Origin: an uncultured Eisenbergiella sp.
GTDB lineage: Bacteria > Bacillota > Clostridia > Lachnospirales > Lachnospiraceae
DNA length: 6,027 nucleotides
Assembly: GCA_948960675.1 (NCBI GenBank)
Contig: CARDPF010000199.1
Span: 1 to 6,027 of the forward strand
Direction of reading: 5' to 3'
The notes below the pieces were generated by a model. That model did not search any database and was not told the DNA's origin. It saw nothing but the letters and a program-made list of their open reading frames with translations. A program made the translations under genes and the position numbers. Of this stretch, positions 1-5,653 are shown one piece after another (position 1 is the first letter of the stretch; every line of letters starts with the position of its first letter).

Positions 1-45
1 GATGCTGTTGTGTGACTGGAGTTCAGACGTGTGCTCTTCCGATCT
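1..45 (+). other. Illumina TruSeq index adapter contamination
   Basis: Bases 12-45 match the 34-nt Illumina TruSeq Read 2/index adapter exactly as I know it, ending GCTCTTCCGATCT. Just before it, 'gat' (1-3) fits the end of the P7 arm and the eight bases GCTGTTGT (4-11) sit exactly where an 8-nt i7 index belongs. The plus strand translates here to the familiar artefact peptide CDWSSDVCSSDL, and the minus strand to IGRAHV. This is untrimmed library sequence at a contig end, and the genome starts at about base 46. Nothing in this stretch should be given a biological meaning. Confidence 0.98.
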
Positions 46-808
46 TGCAGAACAGGGTCTCGATCAGATCCCCCAAAAAGGCGCAGATAATGAAAACCCA
101 GACCAGCTTATCCACACAAACGCCCCGGGCAAAAACATAATCCAAAGATTCCTCCCCCTGCCGCTCCTCCATATCCGGATAAGCGCGGTTGAGACGGTTC
201 CACACCGCATGATAAAGCTTCGCCCCCAGCCTGCCCTGTATGGCAAGCTGCTCATTTTGCTGCACCTTCTCCGCTTCCAAAAGTTCTTCCTGCGTCTTGC
301 TTTTATGTACCGCATACAACACCGCTGCCAGGTCCAGCGCCAGAATACACAAAATAATACCGTCCGCCGTCCGCAGCACAAACACCGGAATCAGGCTGCC
401 CACCGCAAAAACAAGCGGATGCACCAGTTGCGCCAATAACAACACCACAGCAGCCTTCCCTGCCGTCCAAAGCGCCCCTCTGACTTCACCGCCAAACAAT
501 CCGTTTTTCTCATACTGCCACAGCTTCCTGCGCCAAACGCGCCGGGACAAATCCCCCGCCAGATACTCCGTCACGGATACCACCGCCAGCGCAAACAAAT
601 ACCGCAGGAAAAAATGCTCCTGCAATGTCGGCAACACAAGCAGCAAAATGTCCACCATCACGCCATATTGTAAACAAACCGGAAGGTCAAAAAATCCCCT
701 GTTTGAAAAACGACGGTCTTTCACCGCCACCACAATGACCTCCAGCACCCAGCCCAAAAAACCATAAAACAATAAATACGTCACCAGCTGTGTATAGGTA
801 TATTCCAT
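46..808 (-). CDS. CmpB/DUF1113-type membrane protein, 3' truncated
   Basis: This is a multi-pass integral membrane protein resembling the family annotated 'putative ABC transporter permease' (ABC_trans_CmpB, formerly DUF1113). Its substrate is unknown, and I see no ABC ATPase nearby. Residues 8-29 form the first membrane segment with the family-like FYGFLGWVLEV, followed by a basic loop and NRGFFDLPVCLQYG (36-49). Further hydrophobic segments lie at about 50-90 and 112-165, with the EYLAGDL...LWQYE stretch between them. A charged linker follows, and the second half begins with LVWVFIICAFLGDLIETLFC (about 235-254), where members usually continue. The gene is cut by the contig end after residue 254: the last apparent residues, KIGRAHV and stop, come from adapter. 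The ATG at 806-808 has AGAGG very close (811-815) and a better AGGAGG 15 nt away (824-829), so initiation is slightly uncertain. It has its own promoter and is separated from the upstream operon by a large palindrome. Confidence 0.8.
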
Positions 809-882
809 AGCCTCTGCTTTCTGCCTCCTGTTACAATTCTGTCACGCCATGCCTACAGGACATAAACACGCGCGATACCACA

Positions 883-910
883 ATTATACCGGATTGCCGA
901 CAGATTGCAA
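883..910 (-). promoter_or_regulatory. Putative sigma-A promoter of the CmpB-like gene
   Basis: Reading on the minus strand, there is a perfect -10 TATAAT (883-888) and a -35 TTGCAA (905-910) separated by 16 nt. Transcription would start near 876, giving a leader of about 68 nt that includes the AGGAGG at 824-829. The promoter lies between the palindromic repeat and the gene it would serve. Confidence 0.6.
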
Positions 911-945
911 GCCTATCCGTCAAAATCGGGTAACAGTTCAGACAG

Positions 946-1316
946 CAATGTCATTTCGTTTATCCATGGCCCGGACTTTGGGAGGTGTGCCTGCCTGCGG
1001 GGAGTGGAATTGTGCAGCAGGCCGGACACCCCCTTACCGGGCGGACGGTTTCTTACACATGCGATACATGCAAAACGGGGAATTTCACCAAAACACCGCC
1101 CCATCCCAAACAGCCAAAAGGCGCGGAAACTCGCTGCGCTCAAACAGTCCGCGCCTTTTGGCTGGAATGGAACGGCATTTTGGGAAATTCCACCGTTTGC
1201 ATGCCATCATGTGTAAGAAACCGTCCGCCCGGTAAGGGGGTGTCCGGCCTGCTGCACAATTCCACTCCCCGCAGGCAGGCTCGCCTCCCAAAGTCCGGGG
1301 CTGATCTAAATGACCA
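946..1316 (-). repeat. Large palindromic repeat, copy 1
   Basis: This is a near-perfect long inverted repeat centred at about 1137. The outer arms (971-1061 with 1207-1297) pair with only two mismatches over 91 bases, 64 of them uninterrupted. The middle arms are similar but asymmetric. The apical stem is perfect over 17 bp (1111-1127 with 1148-1164) and closes a 20-nt loop (1128-1147) that reads GTTTGAGCGCAGCGAG on the minus strand. Short matching tails (GTCATTT) extend the edges to about 946 and 1316. It fills the gap between the flippase-like gene, whose stop codon is only about 10 nt away, and the next gene's promoter. The same element recurs inverted at 5738-6027. It has no supported protein: its open frames are by-products of the palindrome. 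Strand is set by the loop motif. It could be a non-autonomous mobile element, a structured RNA or a processing/termination signal; the sequence alone does not decide. Confidence 0.9.
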
Positions 1317-1326
1317 TTTGGCACTG

Positions 1327-2370
1327 TCATGCAGTTTCTTTCCTTGCCGCCCCGGCCCTGCGGACAAAGTACAGGCGGTTTCCGGCCACGACGCAGAGGC
1401 TTACCAGCAGGAGGAAGTAGAAGTTGATTCCCCGGGTCACATAAAGCGAGGGCATCAGAAACCCGCCGGAAAAAACGCCCGCGAACACCGACTGATACAA
1501 AAGTTCCGTAATTCCCTGCGCGCCCGGCACCGGAAGCATATCCACCGCAATGTAGACCGCCGCCTGTAAAAGCGCCACCGTCAAAAAGGAAGTTCCACAC
1601 AGTCCAAACCCCTTGTAGACAAAGGCCGTCAGCAAAAATACGCTGCATCTTTGCAGAAAAGTACACAACACCACGAAACAAACCTTTCCCTTATTTTGGA
1701 CAAGGAAATCCACCGCCTCCCGGTATCCGTCTATGAACTGCCGGATTTTTTCGGTTCTCTTCCCGTCATACGGGAATATCCCGATCCGGACCAGTACCTT
1801 TTCCCCTCCGGCAAGCAGGCGGTACATCACACCCGGGGCCGCCATCACCGCTGTCAAAATTACCACCAGCGCCACATTCAAAAAGAGTCCGAACAAAAAC
1901 AGCGGCAAGTATCCGCCAAAATACTGCCGCAGGGGCCTAAGCCAAAAGAGAAGGAGCAAAGCGCCCACCACTACCAGCACAAATTTATAAACCACGGCAA
2001 CCGTCATCAGCACCACTGAACTATCAGACAGCCGGTTTTTGTCTTTTTTCATATAATAAAGCTGCATTGGTTGTCCGCCCGTAGCGGAAGGCGTAATGCC
2101 CGAGTAAAAAAAGCCGATAAAGGAATAACAGATACAGCGCGCCAGACAAGTCTTTCCCCCCATGCCCCGCAGCAAATACCAGATCATGAACCCTTCCGCA
2201 CACACAAAAAACACCGCGCACAGCACGGAAAGACACACAAACATCCCAGACATCCGGGAAACCGATACGCGGATATCCCCAAGATTCTGCCCATGGAATA
2301 CCGCATAAAAAGTCAGACACATCACCGCCACAAAAAATGCGGCGTTAAAAATGTTTTTCCGTTTACTCAC
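1327..2370 (-). CDS. Flippase-like LPG_synthase_TM/UPF0104 membrane protein
   Basis: This is a 347-residue polytopic membrane protein of the LPG_synthase_TM (UPF0104, YbhN-like) family. In MprF this domain translocates aminoacylated lipids; stand-alone members are usually linked to glycolipid or lipid transport. Hydrophobic segments lie at about 8-26, 43-66, 79-92, 117-145, 153-178, 228-252, 262-280 and 314-332. Two family hallmarks are present: SGITPSATGGQP (90-101) and PVPGAQGITE (280-289). There is no C-terminal aminoacyl-transferase domain, so it is not a full MprF. I chose the GTG at 2368-2370: GGAGG (2377-2381) is 6 nt upstream, and the start overlaps the preceding stop by 8 nt, typical of translational coupling. 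The longer form from an ATG at 2442 would overlap the preceding gene by 80 nt and adds a hydrophilic tail. Last gene of the GT2 operon; a membrane step in envelope glycan or glycolipid assembly is the likely role. Confidence 0.88.
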   Translation of the reverse strand: MSKRKNIFNAAFFVAVMCLTFYAVFHGQNLGDIRVSVSRMSGMFVCLSVLCAVFFVCAEGFMIWYLLRGMGGKTCLARCICYSFIGFFYSGITPSATGGQPMQLYYMKKDKNRLSDSSVVLMTVAVVYKFVLVVVGALLLLFWLRPLRQYFGGYLPLFLFGLFLNVALVVILTAVMAAPGVMYRLLAGGEKVLVRIGIFPYDGKRTEKIRQFIDGYREAVDFLVQNKGKVCFVVLCTFLQRCSVFLLTAFVYKGFGLCGTSFLTVALLQAAVYIAVDMLPVPGAQGITELLYQSVFAGVFSGGFLMPSLYVTRGINFYFLLLVSLCVVAGNRLYFVRRAGAARKETA

Positions 2371-2908
2371 ACACGGCCTCCAATCTGCCAAAATATGCCA
2401 GCCGTCCCTCAAATACCACCTTTTTATCCGCTGTGTACTCATAAAAATCCTTAGGTGTCACCAGGGAAAAATGCTTCCCGGATACAAAGATCCCGTTTTC
2501 CCGCAACACCTTGGCCAGATAGGAGGAGCAGGTATAATGGTTTTTCTGGTAAAATGGCCGGTTTGCCACCAGAAAGGGCAGGCCGATTATGGCATAGTGG
2601 AAGCGGAACCGGTTTGCAAAATCCTGTTCCAGCCGCCTCCTGATATTTTCCTTCTGTTCCCGGCTGCACTCCAACTCACAAATTTTATACTCCGCCGTGG
2701 GAAACGCCTGTAAAATCCGGATTCTGTTTTCCCTTTCCACCCCGGCGAAAAGCGGAACAAACGGATTGCGCCGCCCCACGCTGTAGGTTTCCCCCAAATT
2801 TTCATCCAGCGCCAATGCCACATGAATGTATTTCTGCTTTAAAAACCGCCGGATGCAATAGGCAAAAATCCCCGGCGTATCCACCAATACAAGATAGATC
2901 TTCGCCAT
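2363..2908 (-). CDS. Putative papain-fold (NlpC/P60-like, permuted) cysteine hydrolase
   Basis: This is a 181-residue soluble protein with no signal peptide. Its layout suggests the circularly permuted NlpC/P60-like fold seen in YiiX/YaeF and LRAT-type proteins. A histidine opens a strand in KYIHVALALDE (H29), and the candidate nucleophile follows about 100 residues later in NHYTCSSYLAKVLRENGI (C127), where Cys at the start of a helix is characteristic. The conserved-looking TYSVGRRNPFVP (41-52) lies between them. Permuted members act on amide or ester bonds of cell-wall peptides or lipids, but the substrate here is unknown. The ATG at 2906-2908 has AGGAGG (2913-2918) 4 nt upstream. The gene lies 66 nt after the GT2 stop, and its end overlaps the GTG of the flippase-like gene, so the three are probably one transcript. 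The fold assignment is inferred from residue order, not an alignment; a non-catalytic or unrelated protein remains possible. Confidence 0.72.
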   Translation of the reverse strand: MAKIYLVLVDTPGIFAYCIRRFLKQKYIHVALALDENLGETYSVGRRNPFVPLFAGVERENRIRILQAFPTAEYKICELECSREQKENIRRRLEQDFANRFRFHYAIIGLPFLVANRPFYQKNHYTCSSYLAKVLRENGIFVSGKHFSLVTPKDFYEYTADKKVVFEGRLAYFGRLEAVCE

Positions 2909-2974
2909 TTTCCCTCCTTTTTCCTTTTACGTCCTCTGACTTTACGCCAAACGCCCGCACGTTTTTCCATTCAG

Positions 2975-3988
2975 TCACTGAAACCGGTAAACCCGGTTCG
3001 CCAGCCGGTACCCTAAAACAGTCAGCATACCGCCCCATCTGCCGGGCAGATATGTCCATCCGCTTAAGGAACGGTATTTGAGCCGGTAATACAACCGGGA
3101 ATTTTTCCGTTTGACCCACTCCCACAATTCCCGCCTCCTGCGGTATGCCTCCGGTGTGGCAATCAACAGCAGATGAATGGAGGAAATCGCCATCATCACG
3201 GAAATATTACGGCACAGATATTTTTCCAGCTTAGGCGACTTTTCCCGCACCTTTTGTAAATCCGCACATTGGGAAACCAGTTTTGTCACCCGGATCTGCT
3301 GGTCGATCCGCTTTTTTAATACCTCTTCATTGACAGATTGATCCTCCCTGCCCAAATAATAGTGGTATAAATCCAAATCCAGGTACAGGATTTTGTCCAC
3401 CGCCGCAAGCGGCTGGTTAGCGAAAAGATTATCCACATAAAAGGTATGTCTGGGAAGCCGGATACCGGCCTTTTTCAAAAGCTGCGTCCTAAAAACCAGG
3501 GCGTGCATGACCAGATACTGGGAGGGGCCAAAACGGCCGGTCTGCTCCCATCTGCACACCCGCCCCGCCGGAAACACGTTCCGGTAACGGATTGTGTGGG
3601 TTTTTCCCTCTTCCAGATGATCATACACATAATTACAGACCAAAAGATCCGGCGCCTCTTGCAGGCCGCGTATGGCCGCAAGCAAAAGATGGTATGCCTC
3701 CCTTCCCAGCCAGTCGTCGGAATCCACCACTTTAAAATAGCGGCCCTCCGCCAACAAAAGCCCGGTATTGACCCCCGCCCCGTGTCCGCCGTTTTCCTGG
3801 TGTACCACTTTGACCGTATCCGGGTATTTTGCCGCGTAACCGTCCGCAATTGTTCCCGTCCTGTCCGTGGAACCGTCATCCACAATAATAATTTCCACCC
3901 CGTCCTTCTCCAAGAGCAGGGAATCAATACACCGCTCCATATAGCTTTCGGAATTGTAACAGGGAACCACAAATGTAAGATCCTTCAT
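2975..3988 (-). CDS. Family 2 glycosyltransferase (GT-A fold)
   Basis: This is a 337-residue inverting GT2 transferase that moves a sugar from a nucleotide-sugar donor onto an acceptor, probably at the inner face of the membrane. The GT-A catalytic domain starts at once: VVPCYNSESYMERCIDSLL (7-25), nucleotide-binding VDDGSTDRT (36-44), HQENGGHGAGVNTG (63-76) and the metal-binding DXD-type motif VDSDDW (88-93). The remaining ~240 residues include FGPSQYLVMHALVFR, a basic region and a C-terminal tail rich in Arg, Tyr and Trp that may associate with membrane; I see no clear transmembrane helix. I chose the ATG at 3986-3988 because the catalytic domain begins right after it and a promoter lies about 50 nt upstream. 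The frame stays open to 4153, but that would run into the SDR terminator. The ribosome-binding site is modest (AGG about 4 nt away, GGAAAGG further up). First gene of an operon with the papain-like and flippase-like genes. Sugar and acceptor are not predictable. Confidence 0.92.
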   Translation of the reverse strand: MKDLTFVVPCYNSESYMERCIDSLLLEKDGVEIIIVDDGSTDRTGTIADGYAAKYPDTVKVVHQENGGHGAGVNTGLLLAEGRYFKVVDSDDWLGREAYHLLLAAIRGLQEAPDLLVCNYVYDHLEEGKTHTIRYRNVFPAGRVCRWEQTGRFGPSQYLVMHALVFRTQLLKKAGIRLPRHTFYVDNLFANQPLAAVDKILYLDLDLYHYYLGREDQSVNEEVLKKRIDQQIRVTKLVSQCADLQKVREKSPKLEKYLCRNISVMMAISSIHLLLIATPEAYRRRRELWEWVKRKNSRLYYRLKYRSLSGWTYLPGRWGGMLTVLGYRLANRVYRFQ

Positions 3989-4035
3989 AAAACCTGCTTT
4001 CCTTTCCGGAACCGTTTTCCTTATTGTCTTTGGAA

Positions 4036-4044
4036 AGTATAGCA
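4036..4044 (-). promoter_or_regulatory. Putative extended -10 promoter of the GT2 operon
   Basis: On the minus strand the sequence reads TGCTATACT: a TATACT -10 box (4036-4041) with the TGn extension (4042-4044). No good -35 box is found at 16-18 nt, as is usual for extended -10 promoters. The predicted start is near 4029, leaving a leader of about 40 nt before the GT2 ATG. Confidence 0.5.
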
Positions 4045-4135
4045 AATCCCCCTTGCAAATTCCGTTTGCTTTTTCTAAACATTTTCTGAAAAAACGGTTA
4101 TCTTTTTCGATAGGAATTCCGGTTTTGCCAAAAGA

Positions 4136-4170
4136 AAACCCCATGTGGCGCAAAACGCCGCATGGGGTTT
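4136..4170 (-). terminator. Intrinsic terminator after the SDR gene
   Basis: A 15-bp stem (4136-4150 with 4156-4170, AAACCCCATG core, one G-T type mismatch) closes a 5-nt loop. On the minus strand it begins about 20 nt after the SDR stop codon and is followed by TTTTCTTTT, a classic intrinsic terminator. The plus-strand side is also followed by T-rich sequence (4175-4189), so it could act in both directions. It insulates the SDR gene from the GT2 operon promoter downstream. Confidence 0.88.
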
Positions 4171-4190
4171 GGGATTTTTATATTTTTTTC

Positions 4191-4955
4191 TTATAACGTG
4201 CTTCCAAAATCCGACTGGATCGCCTGTCCGGTAATCGCCCTGGACTCATCGCTTGCCAAAAACAGCAGGATATTGGCCACATCCTCGGGCATGCAGGGCG
4301 ATACCCGCAGATCCGCATGCTTGGCCATCTGGCCAAACATATCGGCATCCATATTGTCCGCCTTCATATTCGCCACCATCGGCGTGACGATGGTTCCCGG
4401 GCATACCGCATTACAACGGATTTTCGTCCCGGCAAAGCGCAGCGCCGTATGGCGTGTAATTCCAATGATGGCGGCCTTGGAGGCCACATAGGCGGCGCCG
4501 CCGCATCCCATCACGCCCGCGATGGAAGCCACATTGACAATGGAACCTTCCCCTGTCTCTGCCATCTTCGCGCAGGCTTCCCGCATACAGTACATCGTGC
4601 CCTTGGTGTTGGTATCGATAATCCGGTCCATGTCCGCATCCAAAACCCGGTCGATGGGCTTTAGGCCTTCCTCCAAAATCCCCGCATTGTTTACCAATAC
4701 GTCAACCCTGCCAAATGCCTCCACCGTCTTTTCCACCAGGTTAGTGGCATCCTCCGGCTTGGAAATATCCGTGACTACGCTCAAAACCTCTCCCCCGGCC
4801 GCCTTGATCTTCTCCGCCACTTCCTCCAGCTGTGCCTGACGGCGCGCGCTGATTACCACCTTTGCCCCCTCTTTGGCAAACAGCATGGCGGTCGCCGCGC
4901 CCACACCGGAATTTCCCCCGGTTACAATGGCAACTTTCCCCTCTAAACGTCCCAT
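4191..4955 (-). CDS. Short-chain dehydrogenase/reductase (classical SDR)
   Basis: This is a complete 254-residue classical SDR, the normal length, using NAD(P)(H) to oxidise an alcohol or reduce a ketone in the cytosol. The Rossmann cofactor motif is TGGNSGVG (12-19), the stabilising NNAG is at 89-92, and the catalytic residues are N116, S144, Y156 and K160 (YVASK). After the second strand the sequence is SARR (36-39) rather than an acidic residue, which tends to favour NADP(H). The substrate is not readable: FabG-like, glucose/cyclopentanol dehydrogenase-like and hydroxysteroid dehydrogenase-like enzymes all share this pattern. The ATG at 4953-4955 has a strong AGGAGGT (4964-4970) 8 nt upstream and starts exactly at the family's GRLEGKVAIVTGG; the in-frame ATG at 5024 would add a non-homologous 23-residue tail overlapping the promoter. 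It is flanked by its own promoter and terminator, so it is monocistronic. Confidence 0.95.
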   Translation of the reverse strand: MGRLEGKVAIVTGGNSGVGAATAMLFAKEGAKVVISARRQAQLEEVAEKIKAAGGEVLSVVTDISKPEDATNLVEKTVEAFGRVDVLVNNAGILEEGLKPIDRVLDADMDRIIDTNTKGTMYCMREACAKMAETGEGSIVNVASIAGVMGCGGAAYVASKAAIIGITRHTALRFAGTKIRCNAVCPGTIVTPMVANMKADNMDADMFGQMAKHADLRVSPCMPEDVANILLFLASDESRAITGQAIQSDFGSTL

Positions 4956-4979
4956 ACTTCCATACCTCCTTCTCCATAC

Positions 4980-4991
4980 GGGAATATTCCC
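4980..4991. promoter_or_regulatory. 12-bp perfect palindrome in the SDR leader
   Basis: GGGAATATTCCC is a perfect 12-bp palindrome lying between the predicted -10 box and the ribosome-binding site of the SDR gene. Its position and symmetry suit a repressor operator, but no regulator gene is nearby and the site could be coincidental. Confidence 0.35.
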
Positions 4992-5014
4992 CTCTGTCCT
5001 ATTGCTTCCCCTAT

Positions 5015-5043
5015 ACGGTATCATTATCCGGCGGCATTGTCAA
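5015..5043 (-). promoter_or_regulatory. Putative promoter of the SDR gene
   Basis: A perfect -35 TTGACA (5038-5043) is followed 17 nt later by a weak -10, TACCGT (5015-5020, three of six consensus bases). A strong -35 with a poor -10 often indicates activator-dependent or regulated expression. The leader to the ATG would be about 50 nt and contains the palindrome at 4980-4991. Confidence 0.4.
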
Positions 5044-5082
5044 GATTGCAGGAAAGCATGGGGCCATGAAGGGCATGCACAG

Positions 5083-5229
5083 GTTACTATTCACGGATCA
5101 GGAATGCGCATAAACTGCGCATTCCGTAAGAACATGATGCAGGTGTGAGGGGCGGTTTTTGCGCAGCAAAACTCGCAATACCGTCCCGAACCGTTACTAT
5201 GAGCGGCCCCCGGGCTGTGAATAGTAACG
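5083..5229. repeat. Multi-hairpin intergenic repeat bounded by GTTACTATTCAC
   Basis: The segment is bounded by a perfect 12-bp inverted repeat, GTTACTATTCAC (5083-5094) and its complement (5217-5228). Inside are a 10-bp hairpin with a 5-nt loop (5101-5110 with 5116-5125) and a longer interrupted hairpin (5149-5187; GGGGCGGT pairs with ACCGTCCC including one wobble). A second GTTACTAT at 5193-5200 can also pair with 5221-5228 through a 9-bp stem, so the right boundary has two competing partners. The motif TTACTATTCACGG occurs again at 5724-5736. Its single open frame (minus strand, 5087-5290) has no supported start signal and no recognisable family. Probably a REP-like or non-autonomous repeat; an RNA element is the alternative. 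Confidence 0.6.
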
Positions 5230-5279
5230 ATTCGGATGGCTGAACTGTTACGTTTTGTCCAGTAAAAAAGTGCAAAACC

Positions 5280-5322
5280 ATTGACAACATAATAGGCTTT
5301 ACACTCTGGTTTGTGATATATT
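5280..5322 (+). repeat. Left inverted repeat of the coiled-coil cassette
   Basis: This ~43-nt sequence starts ATTGACAA and contains ATAG, CTTTA, ACTCTGGTT and TGATATAT. It matches the complement of 5654-5696 at roughly five positions in six, with one 1-nt gap. The pair brackets the 96-aa coiled-coil gene like terminal inverted repeats. The inner end reads TGATATATT, a possible extended -10 (5317-5322) pointing into the cassette and antisense to the gene, weaker than its counterpart on the right. Confidence 0.75.
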
Positions 5323-5339
5323 CGGTTATGTGGTTATTA

Positions 5340-5630
5340 CTATCGCGGTATCAATTCATTCATTTTTAAAACTTCAATAACTGTTTCCATCTCGTCTTTC
5401 AAATCGTGAATGTCCCGTTTGATTTGCCGTTCTGCAACGGCAACATCAATTTGTAAATCGTCCAATTTCTTGGCTGTGCGGTCTTGCTTAAGTTCCAAAA
5501 CATCAAACCGGCTGTCGATTTTGCCAAACCGGCTGTCGATTTCATCAAACCGGCTGTCGATTTTATCGAAGCGTCCTTGCATTTGGGATACTGTTTCTAC
5601 TAATTTATCGAGTTTTTCGCTATCAGTCAT
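5340..5630 (-). CDS. Small coiled-coil protein of unknown function
   Basis: This is a 96-residue, very hydrophilic and mostly alpha-helical protein with no signal peptide or membrane segment. The centre is a heptad array: RFDKIDS, RFDEIDS, RFGKIDS, RFDVLEL (20-47), with hydrophobic Phe/Ile spaced as in a coiled coil. A second helix (about 48-91) is rich in Lys, Asp, Glu and Leu. Such a protein probably oligomerises; I recognise no enzymatic motif and will not name a function. The ATG at 5628-5630 has AGGAGG (5640-5645) 9 nt upstream and a good promoter, so it is very likely expressed. It appears more AT-rich than the neighbouring genes and is enclosed by inverted repeats, which suggests it arrived as a cassette. 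No terminator was found after its TAG stop. Confidence 0.85.
   Translation of the reverse strand: MTDSEKLDKLVETVSQMQGRFDKIDSRFDEIDSRFGKIDSRFDVLELKQDRTAKKLDDLQIDVAVAERQIKRDIHDLKDEMETVIEVLKMNELIPR
5505..5563 (-). repeat. Three in-frame 21-nt tandem repeats in the coiled-coil gene
   Basis: A 17-nt core, AAACCGGCTGTCGATTT on the plus strand, occurs at 5505-5521, 5526-5542 and 5547-5563, exactly 21 nt apart. Each unit encodes one heptad (IDSRF plus two variable residues). Near-identity at the DNA level means recent duplication, and the copy number could vary between strains without breaking the frame. Confidence 0.9.
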
Positions 5631-5653
5631 ATGCCTATGCCTCCTTTTCAGAA

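Noticed and set aside
2..439. Plus-strand open frame of 145 aa at the left end
   Set aside because: It begins in adapter sequence (MLLCDWSSDVCSSDL) and runs antisense to the CmpB-like gene.
849..1681. Several open frames on both strands through the first palindrome (849-1235, 985-1569, 1085-1681)
   Set aside because: They translate the two arms of an inverted repeat, lack convincing ribosome-binding sites and read GC-rich stems; the 1085-1681 frame also overlaps the flippase-like gene.
3446..4042. Plus-strand 198-aa frame antisense to GT2
   Set aside because: The minus-strand frame carries all GT2 motifs; the plus frame has no start signal or recognisable domain.
3989..4153. 55-residue N-terminal extension of the GT2 protein
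   Set aside because: It would start inside the SDR terminator and cover the likely promoter; the GT-A domain starts cleanly at the ATG at 3988.
4956..5024. 23-residue N-terminal extension of the SDR
   Set aside because: The family start MGRLEGKVAIVTGG has an excellent ribosome-binding site; the extension overlaps the -10 region.
5255..5275. Possible terminator for the coiled-coil gene at the six-T run (minus strand)
   Set aside because: No stable hairpin precedes the T-run at a suitable distance.
5087..5290. Minus-strand 67-aa frame in the multi-hairpin repeat
   Set aside because: It crosses the hairpins and lacks a good ribosome-binding site or recognisable domain; best explained as repeat sequence.
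5505..5563. Possible short CRISPR-like array
   Set aside because: The three units are 21 nt apart with only 4-nt spacers and are in frame with a protein heptad repeat.
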